Part shown: positions 10,518 to 23,097 of the stretch, in pieces | Numbering within the stretch: position 1 is the stretch's first letter | Layout: each line of letters opens with the position of its first letter | Source of the DNA: Valencia hispanica | Lineage: Eukaryota; Chordata; Actinopteri; Cyprinodontiformes; Valenciidae | Direction: 5' to 3' | Assembly (NCBI GenBank): GCA_963556495.2 | Contig: OY747715.1 | Coordinates: 17,995,739-18,059,738 of the forward strand | DNA length: 64,000 bases | Translations under genes and position numbers: made by a program | Notes under the pieces: generated by a model | Database searches by the model: none | The model's input: the letters and a program-made list of their open reading frames with translations, nothing else | What the model was told of the DNA's origin: nothing

Positions 10518-13500
10518 ATGGCCACAGTTAATACAGATCTTTCAAACGGACCAGTCGGTTGTGATGTAAACTTTATAAGCTGGAATGTAAAATCCTTAAA
10601 TACACCAATCAAACGGAAAAAAGTAATGAGTCATTTGAATGAATTAAATGCAGGAATTGTTTATCTTCAGGAGACCCATCTCCGAACGTTTGATCACTCT
10701 AGACTCAGAGGAGGGTGGATCGGACAATCATTTCACTCAAATTTTCACTCCAAATCTAGAGGTGTGGCTATTCTTATTAGAAAAAATATCCCATTTGTAA
10801 CGTCGAAAGTTGAAACCGATTCCTCAGGACGCTACTTGATTGTTATAGGCAAGCTGTTCAACACACCAGTCATTCTGGTTAATGTTTATGCACCACATTG
10901 GGATGACAGTTCTTTCTTTTTAGATTTTTTTACTAAAATCCCAAATATGAATACACATCACTTAATCTTTGGAGGAGACATGAACTGTGTCCTATCGCCT
11001 ATCCTGGATCGCAGCTCATCTGGAGCTGTGTCTACATCCAACTCAGCCCTTCAACTGCAGCTCTTTCTTAGCACAAATGGTGCTGTTGATACATGGCGTT
11101 TTCTAAATCCCACATCTAGAAGTTATTCCTTCTTCTCCCCGGTCCATGGGACATATTCCCGCATAGACTATTTTTTCTTGGATAAGCGGCTTCTCTCACT
11201 GGTGAGAAAGTGTGACTATCAAGCCATAACTATTTCAGACCATGCCCCCTTGTTAATGACTCTCTGTATACCAGTTTCTTGGGCTAATTATCGCCCCTGG
11301 CGCTTTAACACCTTATTACTTTCTGATGAAAATTTTACAAAATTTGTCTCATCTGAAATATCCTTCTTTCTCAAATATAACCAGACCCCAGGATTATCTT
11401 TTTCAACTATTTGGGAATCAATGAAAGCTTATCTTAGGGGGCAAATTATATCATATAGTACACAACAAAGGAAACATCACAAAATGAAATTAGAACAGCT
11501 AGCGAATGAGATTCTCAAAATAGATGAAACACTTGCAGTAACCCCATCTGATGATATGTTTCAACTACGACTGAACCTTCAAACCGAATTCAACCTGTTG
11601 TCAACTAGACATATTTAAAACCTCATTAACAAGTCGCAAAGTAAATTATATGAATATGGGGAAAAGGCGGGAAAGATTCTAGCCCATCAGCTCCACCAAA
11701 AAACTGTTGACAGAGCTATTATAGAGATAAACGATCATTTGGGAATTAAGCACACAGATCATTCAGAAATTTATTCATGCTTTCACAAATTTTATTCAAA
11801 CCTGTATGACACTGAATCGCTTGGCAATCAAGATCTATTTCACTCATTTTTTGCTAAATTAAAGGTCCCTGTAATGGATAGTATAAATTCTGAGGAATTA
11901 GATAAACCTTTTTCTATAGAGGAGCTCACAAATGCAATTAAATCCATGCAAAATGGAAAGTCCCCAGGACCTGATGGATTTCCTACGGAATTTTTTAAAA
12001 GATTTGCCGACCAGATTTCTCCTATTCTACTTTCCGTTTTTGAAGAGTCACTTAACATTGGCTCTCTTCCTCTGACCATGCGACAAGCAGTCATCTCTCT
12101 CATCCCTAAACAAGATAAAAACCCCCTTGAATGTAGTTCATTTCGTCCTATTTCACTTTTAAACGTAGATAGCAAAATCCTTTCAAAAATGCTGGCCTCT
12201 CGTTTAGAGGTGGTTCTGCCCTCAATAGTGGCGGAGGATCAGACTGGTTTCATAAAAGGTCGTCATTCATTCTCTAATGTCAGGCGCTTATTTAATATTC
12301 TTTATGGTCCCACTCCACCCGATATCCCAGAAGTTTTACTGTCACTCGATGCAGAGAAGGCATTTGATCGGGTGGAGTGGGACTATCTCTTCTATACCCT
12401 TAAACAATTTGGTTTTGGCGAGGGATTTATCACCTGGATAAAGATTTTGTACTCCTCCCCCTTAGCAGCCGTTCGTACAAACAATAACCTATCACCTTAC
12501 TTCTCTCTCCGGCGGGGCACCCGACAGGGTTGTCCCCTATCACCCCTTCTTTTTGCCATCGTAATTGAGCCGCTAGCAATAGCGCTACGTGACGAAGTCA
12601 ATATTAGAGGCATGCAAAGGTATGACTCTGTGAATAAAGTGTCCCTGTATGCTGATGATATGCTCTTATACCTGTCCGATCCTTTAAATAGCTTACCAAT
12701 CACCTTGAATCTATTAGAGGAATTTGGCAAAATATCAGGATACAAGGTTAATCTACATAAATGTGAAATCATGCCAGTGAATTCAGAAGCAAAGCTAGTT
12801 AACTTTGACCCATTCCCTTTTAGAGTCAGTCCACAGAAATTTAAATACCTTGGTATCTGGGTAACACACTCCCTCAAGGATATCTTTAAAAATAATTTCT
12901 CGCCATTATTAACTCAGCTTAAACAAGATCTGGAGCGTTGGTGTCTACTACCCCTTTCACTGGGAGGCAGAATCAATACAATCAAAATGAACGTACTGCC
13001 TAAGTTTCTATATGTGTTTCAATGCATTCCTTTATACTTATCGAAATCGTTTTTCACAAATGGGGATAAACTGATATCGAGATTTCTATGGAATAAAAAA
13101 AACCCTAGAATAAGGAAACATATCCTACAGCAACATCGTCAACATGGTGGGTTATCACTTCCTAATTTTCAATAATATTATTGGGCTGCCAACATGAGGG
13201 CTATGCTGTACTGGAAGGAATCACAACTTAACAGTTCAACCTCAAAATGGTTGCAAATGGAAAACTCATCTTGCCCTCATACCTCTCTATATTCATTGCT
13301 TTGTTCGAAACTCCCTTTCTCTGAGTCTACATCGAAATATACCTCAAACCAAATTGTAAAGCACTCTCTTAAAATTTGGACACAGTTCAGACGAACATTT
13401 TCCCTCAAAAACCTGCCGAAATGTGCACCTATTGATAGAAATCATCAATTTTTACCGTCAATCACCGATAAAGCTTTTACTGAATGGAGCAGAAGAGGAA

Positions 13501-14369
13501 TTTTTGCAGTAGACGATCTATTCATTGATGGCACTTTTGCATCCTTTGATCAACTTGTGTTTAAATTCAATATTCCTCGCCCCCATTTTTTTAGATTCCT
13601 GCAGCTTCGAAGCTTTATCTCAGCATCATTTACCCATTTTCCAGCTCGCCCCCCCGAATGTCTCCTAGACTCCATTCTTAAACTCAAGATGAGTTCCAAG
13701 GGGACAATTGGGAGAATATATTCTTTGCTAAACTCATATAACGCAAGACCCTTAATATCACTGAAGAACCAATGGGAGGAAGATTTGAGTTTGGGAATCT
13801 CGGAAGAGACTTGGGAGAAGGTTTTAGACAGGATACATTCCTCCTCAATCTGTTTACGACACAAGGTTATTCAGTTTAAGGTTGTGCATCGCCTCCACTG
13901 GTCCAAAGTGAGACTTGCAAAATTTATTCCTAGTATCAGTCCTGTTTGTGATCGATGCAAGCAACCAACAGCTACCCTTGCTCATATGTTTTGGTCCTGT
14001 TTAAAACTCGATAATTTCTGGCAGTCAATATTCAGAGCACTGTCAGATGTCCTGGAGGTACCCATAAAACCCTCGGCTATATCTGCAATATTTGGTGTAA
14101 CCCAACAGGATATTAATTTTAACTACAGGGGAAAAAATATAATAGCTTTCGGAACTTTGATTGCCAGGCGATTGATTCTTCTTAAATGGAAAGAACAATA
14201 CCCTCCAACCTTTAAGATGTGGATCAATGACCTTTTGCACTTTTTGGTGTTAGAGAAAATTCGATTTTCTACAAGGGGCTGTGTACAAGAATTTTATGCC
14301 ACTTGGAATCCCTTCTTAAGATATGTGGAGAAACTTGATGTCACTAATGTTGACATATTTCATGATTGA
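10518..14369 (+). pseudogene. L1/Tx1 LINE ORF2: endonuclease-reverse transcriptase with two nonsense codons
   Basis: One frame of 1283 codons plus a stop is broken only by TAA at 11616-11618 and TAA at 13173-13175. The N-terminal AP-like endonuclease has ISWNVKSLN, LQETHL, GGDMNCVLSP, SRIDYFF and SDHAPL. The RT has SPGPDGFPTEFFK, FRPISLLN, DQTGFIKGRHS, motif A (SLDAEKAFDRVEWD), motif B (RRGTRQGCPLSPLLFA) and the catalytic YADD at 12648-12659. A C-terminal region with a CxxC-H-C type segment (CDRCKQPTATLAHMFWSC) follows, as in L1-group ORF2. The start ATG follows a TAA-rich leader. The protein nicks DNA and reverse transcribes the LINE RNA; this copy would make only a truncated endonuclease part. 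Confidence 0.92.
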
Positions 14370-14401
14370 CTCTGTATTTCACATATTCTAGGACCAATGG
14401 A

Positions 14402-14638
14402 CTCTTTTTTTTTTCCCCTTTTTTTTCCCCTTTTTTTTTTTTTTTTTTTTTTTACAGTATGTCTTTTGGTTGTCTTTGCTGTATGATTGTAATTTACAGT
14501 CAAAGTGTAGGATATATAACTGAGTGGTACGGTAATGGGGGGTGGGGGGGTGGGGTATGTTCTGTATACTTTGCATCATTGTACTCCTTTTTATGAATAC
14601 AAAATGTCAATAAAAAGACCATGTGCAAAAAAAAAAAA
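14402..14638 (+). terminator. LINE 3' UTR with T-rich tract, poly(A) signal and poly(A) tail
   Basis: A long pyrimidine block of T runs broken by CCCC lies at 14402-14452. AATAAA occurs at 14609-14614, and the element ends in a run of A before the target-site duplication. This is the usual processed 3' end of an L1-type insertion. Confidence 0.85.
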
Positions 14639-14653
14639 AGAAAGATATGGAAC
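14639..14653 (+). repeat. Target-site duplication, right copy (15 bp)
   Basis: AGAAAGATATGGAAC is identical to 8734-8748, and L2 sequence resumes directly after it. Confidence 0.95.
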
Positions 14654-14893
14654 AATCAAATCTCTAATGTATGATGGAGCTTTATTAATAAGGGCTTTAT
14701 ATGTAAGAAGGAGGATCTTAAATTATATTCTGGATTGAACAGGGAGCCAGTGAAGACTAAGAGAGGCTAAAACAGGATAAATGTGATCTCTCTTTTTAAT
14801 ATTCATCAGAACTCTTGCTGCAGCATTTGGATAAACTGAAGGGTTTTAATTGCAGGTTTTGGACTTCCTGATTGTAAAGTATTACAGTAGTAT
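14654..14893 (-). mobile_element. L2-type LINE copy A, continuation beyond the L1/Tx1 insertion
   Basis: The sequence continues the L2 RT C-terminal region (compare 19668-19900), including the block tgtatgatggagctt and the tgatctctctttttaatatt stretch. It stops at about 14893, where the L2 is 5'-truncated and hAT-like sequence begins. Confidence 0.85.
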
Positions 14894-15500
14894 ATGGCCG
14901 CGGGAAGTGGGGGTGCTGCAGCACCCCTTGGTGGGGAGAGGGAGTTTTTTTTTAAATGTAGGCTATTAAAAATACTTTGCAAAATTTATAAAGTCTTTAT
15001 GAATATTTTGGAAATTATTTTGACACACGTAGACTATTACGTGTATTTTTGATTTTAATTTAATTACTTTGAGGCCTAATCAACACGTTCCCGGAAGTTA
15101 AGTTGTCAACATCAGCTTCAGGCAGGCTAGTGGTCGCCGGGTAAAGAGGTTTCCCGCTCCCATTCGTTCCTCATCCGAGCGCACTTTCTCTGCCTTACGT
15201 CTTTTGAAGACATGGATATACAGTCAATGATGGGTACGCAGCACCATGACCCAAAAAAGACTCACCCACCTTTCGCTGATGCATGCCCATACAGACATTC
15301 TGAACTCCCAGGACATTTGTCCCCTCATGAGAGACTTTATTTCCACGACCCCAGAGTGCACCTCGACATTTGGACACCTGTAACCAGGGCAACCTGCCCA
15401 CAGCTCAAAGTAAGAGCATGGTGCCGCTGTTCTGACGATCTGTACAACCTCATCAGAATATCCTACTGTATTGCGCATAGATAGCTGTGTCTATCTGTCA
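14894..15500 (+). pseudogene. hAT transposase C-terminal remnant
   Basis: The left end carries ggccgcgggaagtggggg followed by the palindromic tgctgcagca, a sequence common at fish hAT termini. In the frame through 15160-15393 the dimerisation domain is recognised: SSERTFSALRLLKTW, then an in-frame TGA, then RLTHLSLMHAHTDILN and a closing stop. The ERxFSxLRxLKxxxR...RLxxLxLxHxH pattern is the hAT C-terminal (hATC) signature. A short extra segment with a stop sits between the two halves. The overlapping 90-residue ORF at 15212-15484 is in another frame and not the transposase. Confidence 0.7.
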
Positions 15501-15901
15501 GTGCTACCCCTCGAAAAGTGCTACCGGTTTGTTTACACACCGAAAACAACTGTTAGCTTATGATGTTAAATATAATCATCGACAAATATTTTTCAAGTGA
15601 CGGGATTAAAGTGCCGGTTTAGCAGTAATACGCAACAATTTACATGAATACGAAAACTTTTCTTTCAATCCACAGAACATGCTACCTGTTTAATATAAAG
15701 CTAAAACTAGCACATAAAACATGCACTAAAAACAGTGATCAGAATATCCCACCTGGTAAATACTGGGTAGCACATATAAATGATAGTACTGATCTGTAGA
15801 TGAATGATAACTCTGGAAATCTGTTATTAGTTTGTAAACCAGCTCATGAATATATACCAAACAAGTAAGACGAGAGCTGATAGCAGTATTATATACTCCA
15901 G
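15501..15901. other. No gene recognised
   Basis: AT-rich sequence without coding signals. It may still belong to the hAT remnant on its left, but no terminus was found. Confidence 0.4.
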
Positions 15902-16041
15902 AATATTAAAATGTAGTATGATTATAAGCACAGATAACCCGCAAAATACACCGCATTTATTCTATGACTCTAATATTAAAATGTAGTATGATTATAAGCA
16001 CAAATAGCCCACAGAATACACCACATTTACTCTACAACTCT
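15902..16041 (+). repeat. Tandem duplication of 70 bp
   Basis: The unit beginning aatattaaaatgtagtatga at 15902 recurs at 15972 with a few substitutions (cagataacccgc versus caaatagcccac). Two copies only. Confidence 0.9.
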
Positions 16042-16366
16042 AATTATTGGGACTTGTTTACATGTATAGCGATATCACAGAAGTGAAATTATACAAGGGC
16101 TGTCATGTAAACTTGAAACAAGTTGCTTAAGGAAAGCCTTAAAATATTTTGAATAAAAATTAGCCAGTATTAAAATAATTTGAATAAACAACAAGTCAAA
16201 CTATTACCTAAGCTTGAGTTTTTTTCAATTGATATTCTCTCATAGACCACCTAGGCATTGTGTGCACATCTACAATTTAAAACATTCAAGCGGTTTGTTT
16301 AGATTGACATGATCATTATCTCATAACAGGTTAAGCAAAGGATTCTTTCCCAGTTCTTGACGTGAC

Positions 16367-16543
16367 CTTTGATGTTGTTGAGGCAAATGCATGTGCTTAA
16401 AAACAAAAGGATCATTAAACCAACCACACATGTGAACATACACATATATAGTAGCCCATCCATATTAATAAGATTGACAGCATTGTCTTCTTTCTCCACT
16501 TCTGCCCTTTTCCAGTCTACAGCAAAGGACACACTTTCCACGC
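16367..16543 (-). CDS. Possible host exon encoding a single transmembrane segment
   Basis: On the minus strand a 177-nt open segment is preceded by a plausible acceptor (tgtgatcccag) and followed by GT (aacatcaaag then gtcacg). The exon would be phase 1-1, symmetrical. It encodes an acidic stretch (DWKRAEVEKEDNAVNLIN) and then a strongly hydrophobic helix with Cys (LLYMCMFTCVVGLMILLFL) followed by STCICLNNIK. An acidic connecting peptide plus one helix is the usual content of a membrane-anchor exon of a receptor. I do not recognise the gene, and neighbouring exons are not seen. It could be a chance ORF; the surrounding AT-rich sequence makes a 59-codon hydrophobic run possible by chance. Confidence 0.3.
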
Positions 16544-16599
16544 CTGGGATCACACTCATCCATGCACAAACAAGAAAAGAAAACTAAATAACCATGACA

Positions 16600-18244
16600 A
16601 AAGTGCAGCATCGTTGTTCCCCTTCTGCCCATTTCATTCAAACACAAGCTGGCAGTGACAGCAACTAATGTCAGCTTGAGGCTTAAGAGTGCCCCCTGCT
16701 GTTGTGCTGCAATCAAGGTCAATCAACCCAGTCTTTGCTATATTTCTCTCCACCCTCTCTCTATTAACTGAGGTTTACTGGAAGGTTGAGGGGGGTCAAT
16801 ATCAGATACTCCTGCTGCTACAGTAATAAAACATCACAGCAACCCAGGAGGAGAAATGCCAAAAGTGAAGAATTTGTAGAGTGGGCATGGGCATTTAGGC
16901 AAAGGCCAGAAGCAGAGTAGGTTGGGAGAGTGTCTGAAAGAAGGACAAGACGAAAGAAGAGAAGTCTTTGAGGAGATAAAAGGTTTGTTGCAAAATGTGG
17001 CAAAAAAGAGGAGTATGTACAGGAGAATGAAGAGATGAAGGTGGAATAGAAAGGAAAGATAATCAGGAATAACACAGTCTCAGGATGGAGCTTCCTCTGA
17101 GCTCAGTCTCTGAATCTCTGAAGCTTTATGAAAAATTTTATTTTACAGTCTTCCAAAATAAAATAGTAACGTAATTAATTAAAGGGGAAAAAAAACTTTT
17201 GAAAGCAAATGATACCTGCCAATGCTAATCCATATATTCAGCCTCCCAGTCCGAACTCCTCTCAATGACTTGTGGTTAGAGGAGGTCCTCCTGACAAGAA
17301 AAATAAGAACATTAGAAGTAAGATAGGTACAAACAATAAGATCAAATTAATTTGTCTACTTTTCTGTTCTATAAATTAGTTTTTTGTATGATTTCAACAT
17401 TCGTATGGTCAGGATCGCTGAATTTACGAATTCCCTGTTGAAATATACGTGGGAAGGGTGAGGCGAGGCAGTGCAGTGATGTGCCTCTGTGCATGCCCAT
17501 TGCTGTTACTCTGTATATCACCAATATATAATATGTGTTTGATTACACATGTACTACACATGCTGACCTTCCACAGTCTATCTAATGTATTTAATTAATG
17601 TGTGTGATGTATTTAGTCTTTCTGATCAGCCATAAATGTGCAGTAAAACTGCACAGGGTGAGGTAGAAAGTACTGTGCCGCACAGATAGGGAATAGCGTT
17701 GAACCCCACAAAGGGCAACAGGTGCCCATCTTCTATGCATTGAAAATACTGAAAACAATAGGAAAAAATATAGTCGAATAGAACAGTTCAAGGACCCTTT
17801 GTAGCTCCCTTTGTAGCCTCCAAGAGATTTTTTTCTATTTCAGTCCTCGGCATCTAGCTCCATCTTCTAATCAACTCTGACCAAACATCCCTATGGTGTG
17901 GAAAAGCTTCCTTACAGCGTAGTTCTACCACCACAATATTTCAGGGTGATGTGCTGTGTTACTTGTCCAAAAGAAAGGAAACAGTTAGGCTTGGTCAAAG
18001 TGAACGGGGATGTTTTATTAGGTTTGCAGTTGTGCCATACGTTTTAAATTTTTGGATGTTGGATAAAACAGTGAGATGTTCAAAGCATAGAATATTTCTA
18101 TATACCCTAATCCAGCTTTATGTTTCTCCTCAACTTTATGTCTGTTCTGTCTGCTGTGTTCACTGTCTTAATTATTTTGTTTGATCACTAAAGTCCTAAA
18201 CAAATCTATAAAACAATTAAACCTTTCTGATTCTGATTATGAAG
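16600..18244. other. Intergenic stretch, no gene recognised
   Basis: Both strands were scanned; only short unsupported ORFs are seen. A tail-like ctttctgattctgattatg just before 18240 resembles the end of a fish LINE. Nothing else is recognised. Confidence 0.4.
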
Positions 18245-18252
18245 AATAAAAT
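18245..18252 (+). repeat. 8-bp target-site duplication of the hAT-like element, left
   Basis: AATAAAAT is repeated exactly at 25481-25488, directly outside the terminal inverted repeats. Eight bp is the hallmark of hAT transposition. Confidence 0.85.
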
Positions 18253-19557
18253 TAGTGCTGTCATGAGATTAAAAAAACTTTGAGATTAATTAATTATGAT
18301 CTGTAAATAATTATTCTAATTAATCTCTTTTTTTTAACTCACCTAATACTTGCTGAGAAAAGCCTTCATCTTGAGGTATTTTCTTTTAAATTCATTACAT
18401 TATTGTGGTAGAACAAAAGATTGATACATGTAATTTAAAAAACTGGCTTTAAGTCATTTATTGTATTTAACAGACTTGAATAGATGCAGTCCTAGCCATT
18501 TACATTCTGCTGTTTTTGTAACTAGTCCCAAGTGGCGCCTGCAACCCTCTGCTTCAAGCATGCGTGATTCATTAGCGTTTTGGATGCAGTGGGGTAAATA
18601 TCTTCTCTGAGTCCAACTGTATTATGGGTTAAAACGAGACATAATGTGTGCATCGTTTTTGATACCGATGACTTGCCATACTGGTGGACCTGGGCAGTCG
18701 GGTGGAGCTGCAGTGTGCGGTGCAGACTGCTGTGAGCTCTGAGATGGGAGAGTGAGCTCTGAGACGGGGGAGCGTGGTGAGAAGAGCAGAATGCTTCACC
18801 CAAAGTTTCTAATAATTCAATTCAGTTTCAATCCAGTTTATTTATATAGCGCCAATTCACAACAGATGTCATCTCAAGGCACTTAACAAGAAGTCATTTC
18901 AATACATTTATACAAACATTCCAATCAGTTAAAAAGTTTCCTATTTAAGGAATCCCAGCAGATTGCGTCAGTCATTAGCGTGAGGTTGGGCCCCGTTGAT
19001 GCAGACTTTCCAACCAGAGCAATCCTTCAGCAATCCCTCATACTGAGCAAGCATGTAGCGACGGCGGAGAGGAAAAACTCCCCTTTAACAGGAAGAAACC
19101 TCCAACAGAACCAGGCTCAGTAGGAGCGACCATATGCCACGACCGTCTGGGGGTTTGAGAAGACAGAGCAGAAACACAGAAGGAACAGAAGATCTGATAT
19201 AAGAGAACTTTCTATGTTACAGAAAGTAAAAAGTTAATAACAGGACACAGTGGATGTTCAGTTACTGGGAGGATCATCCCAGTCGATGCCCCCCGTCCAA
19301 CAGGGCATTGCAGCCAAGCAGGATACCAGACCAGGTATATCTTCTATGGAGAGAAAAACACTGAGAGAAAACAAAGTTAACAGTCGAAATAACAGTCTAA
19401 GCCTATAGCAGCATAACTACAGAGATAGCTCAGGATGACCTAAGCCACTCTAACTATAAGCTTTATCAAAAAGGAAAGTTTTAAGCCTGGCCTTAAAAGT
19501 AAACAGAGTGTCTGCCTCACGGACTAAAGCTGGGAGCTGGTTCCACAGGAGAGGAGC

Positions 19558-22500
19558 CTAATAACTAAAAGATCTGCCTCCCATTCTACTTTTAGAAATC
19601 CTAGGAATTACAAGTAAACCTGCAGTCTGAGAGCGAAGGGCTCTGTTAGGAACATAAGGAACAATTAGATCTCTGATGTATGATGGAGCTTGATTATTAA
19701 GGGCTTTGTATGTAAGAAGAAGGATCTTAAATTCTATTCTGCATTTAACAGGGAGCCAATGAAGGGAAGCTAAAACAGGAGAAATGTGATCTCTCTTTTT
19801 AATATTCATCAGAACTATTGCTGCCGCATTTTGGATCAACTGAAGGCTTTATATTCTATTTTGTGGACTGCCTGATAGTAAAGAATTACAGTAGTCCCGC
19901 CTTGAGATAACAAATGCATGGACTAGTTTCTCAGCATCACTCCTGGACAAGATGTTTCTAATTTTAGCAATATTCCGGAGGTGAAAGAAAGAAATCCTAG
20001 AAACCTGTTTAATATGGGATTTAAATGTCAAGTCTCGGTCAAAAATAACGCCGAGTTTCTTTACGTTATTACTGGGGGCCAATTTAATGCCATCCAGATG
20101 AAGTGATTGACTAATCAGTTTCTGTTTAAGAACTTCTGGTCCAAAGACAGCAACTTCTGTTTTGTCAGAATTTAAAAGCAAAAAGTTTAGGGTCATCCAT
20201 GTTTTTATGTCTTCCAGACATGCCTGTAATCTACCTAACTGACTGGGTTCATCAGGATTTATGGATAAATATAGTTGTGTATCATCTGCATAGCTGTGGA
20301 AATTTATCCCATGCTGTCTAATGATTCTACCAATTGGGAGAATATATATGGTGAACAGAATTGGTCCAAGCACAGAACCCTGTGGAACTCCACAAGTAAC
20401 CCTTGAGAGTGAAGAAGATTTATCATTTAGATGAACAAACTGGAATCTATCAGACAAATATGATTTAAACCAGCCTAGTGCTGTTCCTTTGATCCCTGCA
20501 ACATGTTCAAGCCTTTCTAAGAGAATATTATGATCGACTGTGTCAAAAGCAGCACTGAGATGTAACAAAACCAGAACAGACACAAGTCCATTATCTGAGG
20601 CCATGAGAATATCATTAGTAACCTTCACCAGTGCTGTTTCAATTCAATTCAATTCAATTCAATTCAAAATTACTTTATTAATCCCAAAGGGAAATTAAAT
20701 GTTGTTGTAACTCATTATGCAAGTTCCTTCAAAGGTTTGTTGTAGATGCTGATGGCTGTGGGTAGGGATGATCTCTTGTAGAGCTCTGTAGATCTGAAGA
20801 AGCCTCTGACTGAAGACGCTCTGTAGTTGTATGACAGTCTGATGTAGAGGATGCTTTGGATCTATGGCGTCTTCTTTTCAACTCATCAGGGTTTTGTGGC
20901 TGTAGTTGAGGTATTATTTGAGCTTTTGTGATGTTAATCAGCTGCTGCCAGTTGTAAACCACCTTGTTGCCATGGTTATGCATCATAACAAATGTCCAAA
21001 AATATAAAGTATCAGCAAAAATCCTTCCAGCTGCACAACATTCAAAACCAGAGAGAACAGTTGTCCACAAAAACAATGTTTCTACCAGAAATGGAAGAAT
21101 TAAAGTTTTAAAAAAGAAAAAAATATGAACCAAAGTAACAGAGCTACTCCAACATGCTGCCACCTTGAGCGGCGCAATTCCGGAATGCTATGATGAGCTC
21201 TAAAACCTGACTGAAACTCTTCAAACAGCTCGTTATTGTTTAAATGTTTAAATGCTCACAGACTTGATTAGCAACAATTTTCTCAAGGACTCTGGATAAG
21301 AAAGGAAGGTTAGATATAGGTCTGTAATTCACCAAGTCATCTCGATCAATTGAAGGTTTCTTGAGTAAAGGTTTAATTACAGCTATTTTAAATTCCTGTG
21401 GTACATATCCGTTTACTAAAGATAGATTCATCATATCCAAAATGGGGCCAGGAACCAAATGGAACACTTCTTTAAATAATTTGGTTGGAATTGGGTCCAA
21501 CATACAAGTTGAAGGTTTAGATGAGGCTAATATTTTTGATAATTTCGAAAGCTCGACTGAATCAAAACAGCCTAAGCACGACTGAGGTTCTACAGTTCTT
21601 TCCGATACTGCCTCATTGACTGAGGAAGAAGTAATCATGTTTGGGAGGATGCCAATGATTTTATTTTTAATAGAATTAATTTTATTTATGAAGAATCCCA
21701 TAAAATCATCACTGCTAAGAGCTGGGGGAATAGTTGGCTCAACAGAGCTATGACTCTGTGTAAGTTTGGCAACTGTACTAAAAAGAAACCTAGGATTGTT
21801 TTTTATTTGCCTCTATTAATGATGAAAAATATGCTGTTCTAGCTTTTCGAAGGGTCTTTTTATACAGCAATAGACTGTTATTCCAGGTTAAATAGGAATC
21901 CTCTAGGTGTGTAGAGCCCCATTTTCTCTCCAACTTCCTAGTATTCTGCTTTAAAGTACGCAACTCTGCGTTGAACCAAGGAGTCAGCCTCCTATGGCTA
22001 GCCACTTTCTTTTTTAAGGGGGCTACACTATCTAATGCCAAACGCAATGAGGACGTAACGCTGTGAACCAGATCATCAATTTCTGAAGGGTTAGAGATAG
22101 AATTGCTGCCATCCACTGTGTTACCCTGAGACACTAAGGAAAGTAAGAATGGAACAGATTCTTAAAAAATTGTTACAGCATTGTCTGATAAAGCTCTACT
22201 ATAATGAAAATTTCTTTCAGATTTAAAAAGGTCAGTTAAAGTAAATTCAAAAGTTATTAAGAAGTGGTCAGACAGGAACGGGTTATGTGGGTGGACTGTT
22301 ATTTCCTCACACTCAATACCGTATGTCAGTACAAGGTCCAAAGTGTGTTTGCCCGAGTGGGTCAATCCCTGTACTTTTTGAGTAAAGCCAATTGAGTCTA
22401 AAATAGCACTAAAGGCTGCATTTAGGCTATCACTTTCAGTATCCACATGAATATTAAAGTCCCCCACTATAATAACCCTATCAGTATTTAATACTAAATC

Positions 22501-23034
22501 AGATAAAAAATGTGAGATCTGATCCAAGAATTGAGTGTAAGGGCCTGGTGAACGATACAAAACCACAAACAAAAATGGTCTTAATGTTTTGCAACTTGGA
22601 TGAGGAAAATTAAGGGTTAGATGTTCAAAAGAACTGTAGCTATCAATTGGTCTGGGACTAATTAGTAAATCAGAACGAAAAATGGTTGCAACTCCTCCTC
22701 CTCACCCAGTATTTCTAGGAATGTGAAAATTTTAATGACTGGAAGGAGTTGACTCATTTATACTGACATAATCCTCCTGCTGCAACCAGGTTTCTGTGAG
22801 ACAAAGGAAATCAATGTGATTATCACAAATCAAGTCATTTACTAACAAAGTCTTTGAGGAGAGAGATCTTATGTTTAATAAACCACATTTAATAGATTTA
22901 TTTTTCTGTTCAGTCAAAGTTGTATTTATTTTTATGAGATTTCCATGATTTACTTTTGTTGGCTTAACTTTTAATCCATTTAATTTTGGCCGTGGGCAAG
23001 ACACTGTTTCTATAGGGTAATGGGGGGGTAACAT
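19558..23034 (-). pseudogene. L2 ORF2: endonuclease-reverse transcriptase, broken
   Basis: Segments lie in order on the minus strand. The endonuclease N-terminus ([22 protein letters not shown]) is at 23034-22732. The endonuclease core (LYRSPGPYTQFL, IIVGDFNIHVD, HTLDLVLTYG, LSDHFLITF) is at 22572-22162. A linker (TPWFNAELRTLKQNTRKLER) is at 22134-21790. RT N-terminal blocks (DPIPTKLFKE, NYRPISNLPFLSRVLEKI) are at 21701-21240. The RT palm, with AFDTVDHNILL, GVPQGSVLGPILF and the catalytic YADD (20281-20292), is at 20628-19849. The C-terminal tail is at 19839-19558. Frameshifts separate most segments, and a 540-bp insertion splits the RT. Confidence 0.9.
20640..21185 (-). mobile_element. Internally deleted LINE: 5' end joined to 3' end
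   Basis: This segment interrupts the L2 RT between the GFRAHH-like and ETALVKVTNDI positions. On the minus strand it opens with a leader and an ORF (21163-20729, 144 residues) that contains PQNPDELKRRRHRSK, typical of the start of some fish LINE ORFs. It then jumps to a short 3' end reading tttgggattaataaagtaat and an (AATTG)n tail at 20641-20668. The middle of the element, including the RT, is missing, so it looks like a compact non-autonomous derivative or a twin-primed product. Confidence 0.6.
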
Positions 23035-23097
23035 TACAGAAGCAGCAGAGAGGTGGGTTAAACTACGACTCTGCTTCCTGGTCTGGACCCTGGGTTT

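Larger units (their letters stand above)
8749..14638 (+). mobile_element. Full-length L1/Tx1-group LINE inserted in L2 copy A
   Basis: The 5.9-kb element begins GGGGGCGCTAGTGAGCAGG and has a 5' UTR, ORF1, a long inter-ORF spacer, ORF2 and a 3' UTR ending in a poly(A) run. It is flanked by a 15-bp target-site duplication. The G-rich start directly at the duplication suggests the 5' end is complete. ORF1 is open and ORF2 has only two stop codons in one continuous frame, so the copy is fairly young. L1-group LINEs move by target-primed reverse transcription. Confidence 0.93.

Noticed and set aside
14366..14596. 76-residue ORF rich in Phe
   Set aside because: Translation of the T-rich tract in the LINE 3' UTR.
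15212..15484. 90-residue ORF starting with MDIQSMMG
   Set aside because: It overlaps the hATC domain in another frame; the conserved ERTFSALRLLKTW pattern is in a different frame.
20729..21163. Possible host gene of 144 residues
   Set aside because: It lies wholly in an insertion within an L2 and its leader and tail are LINE-like.
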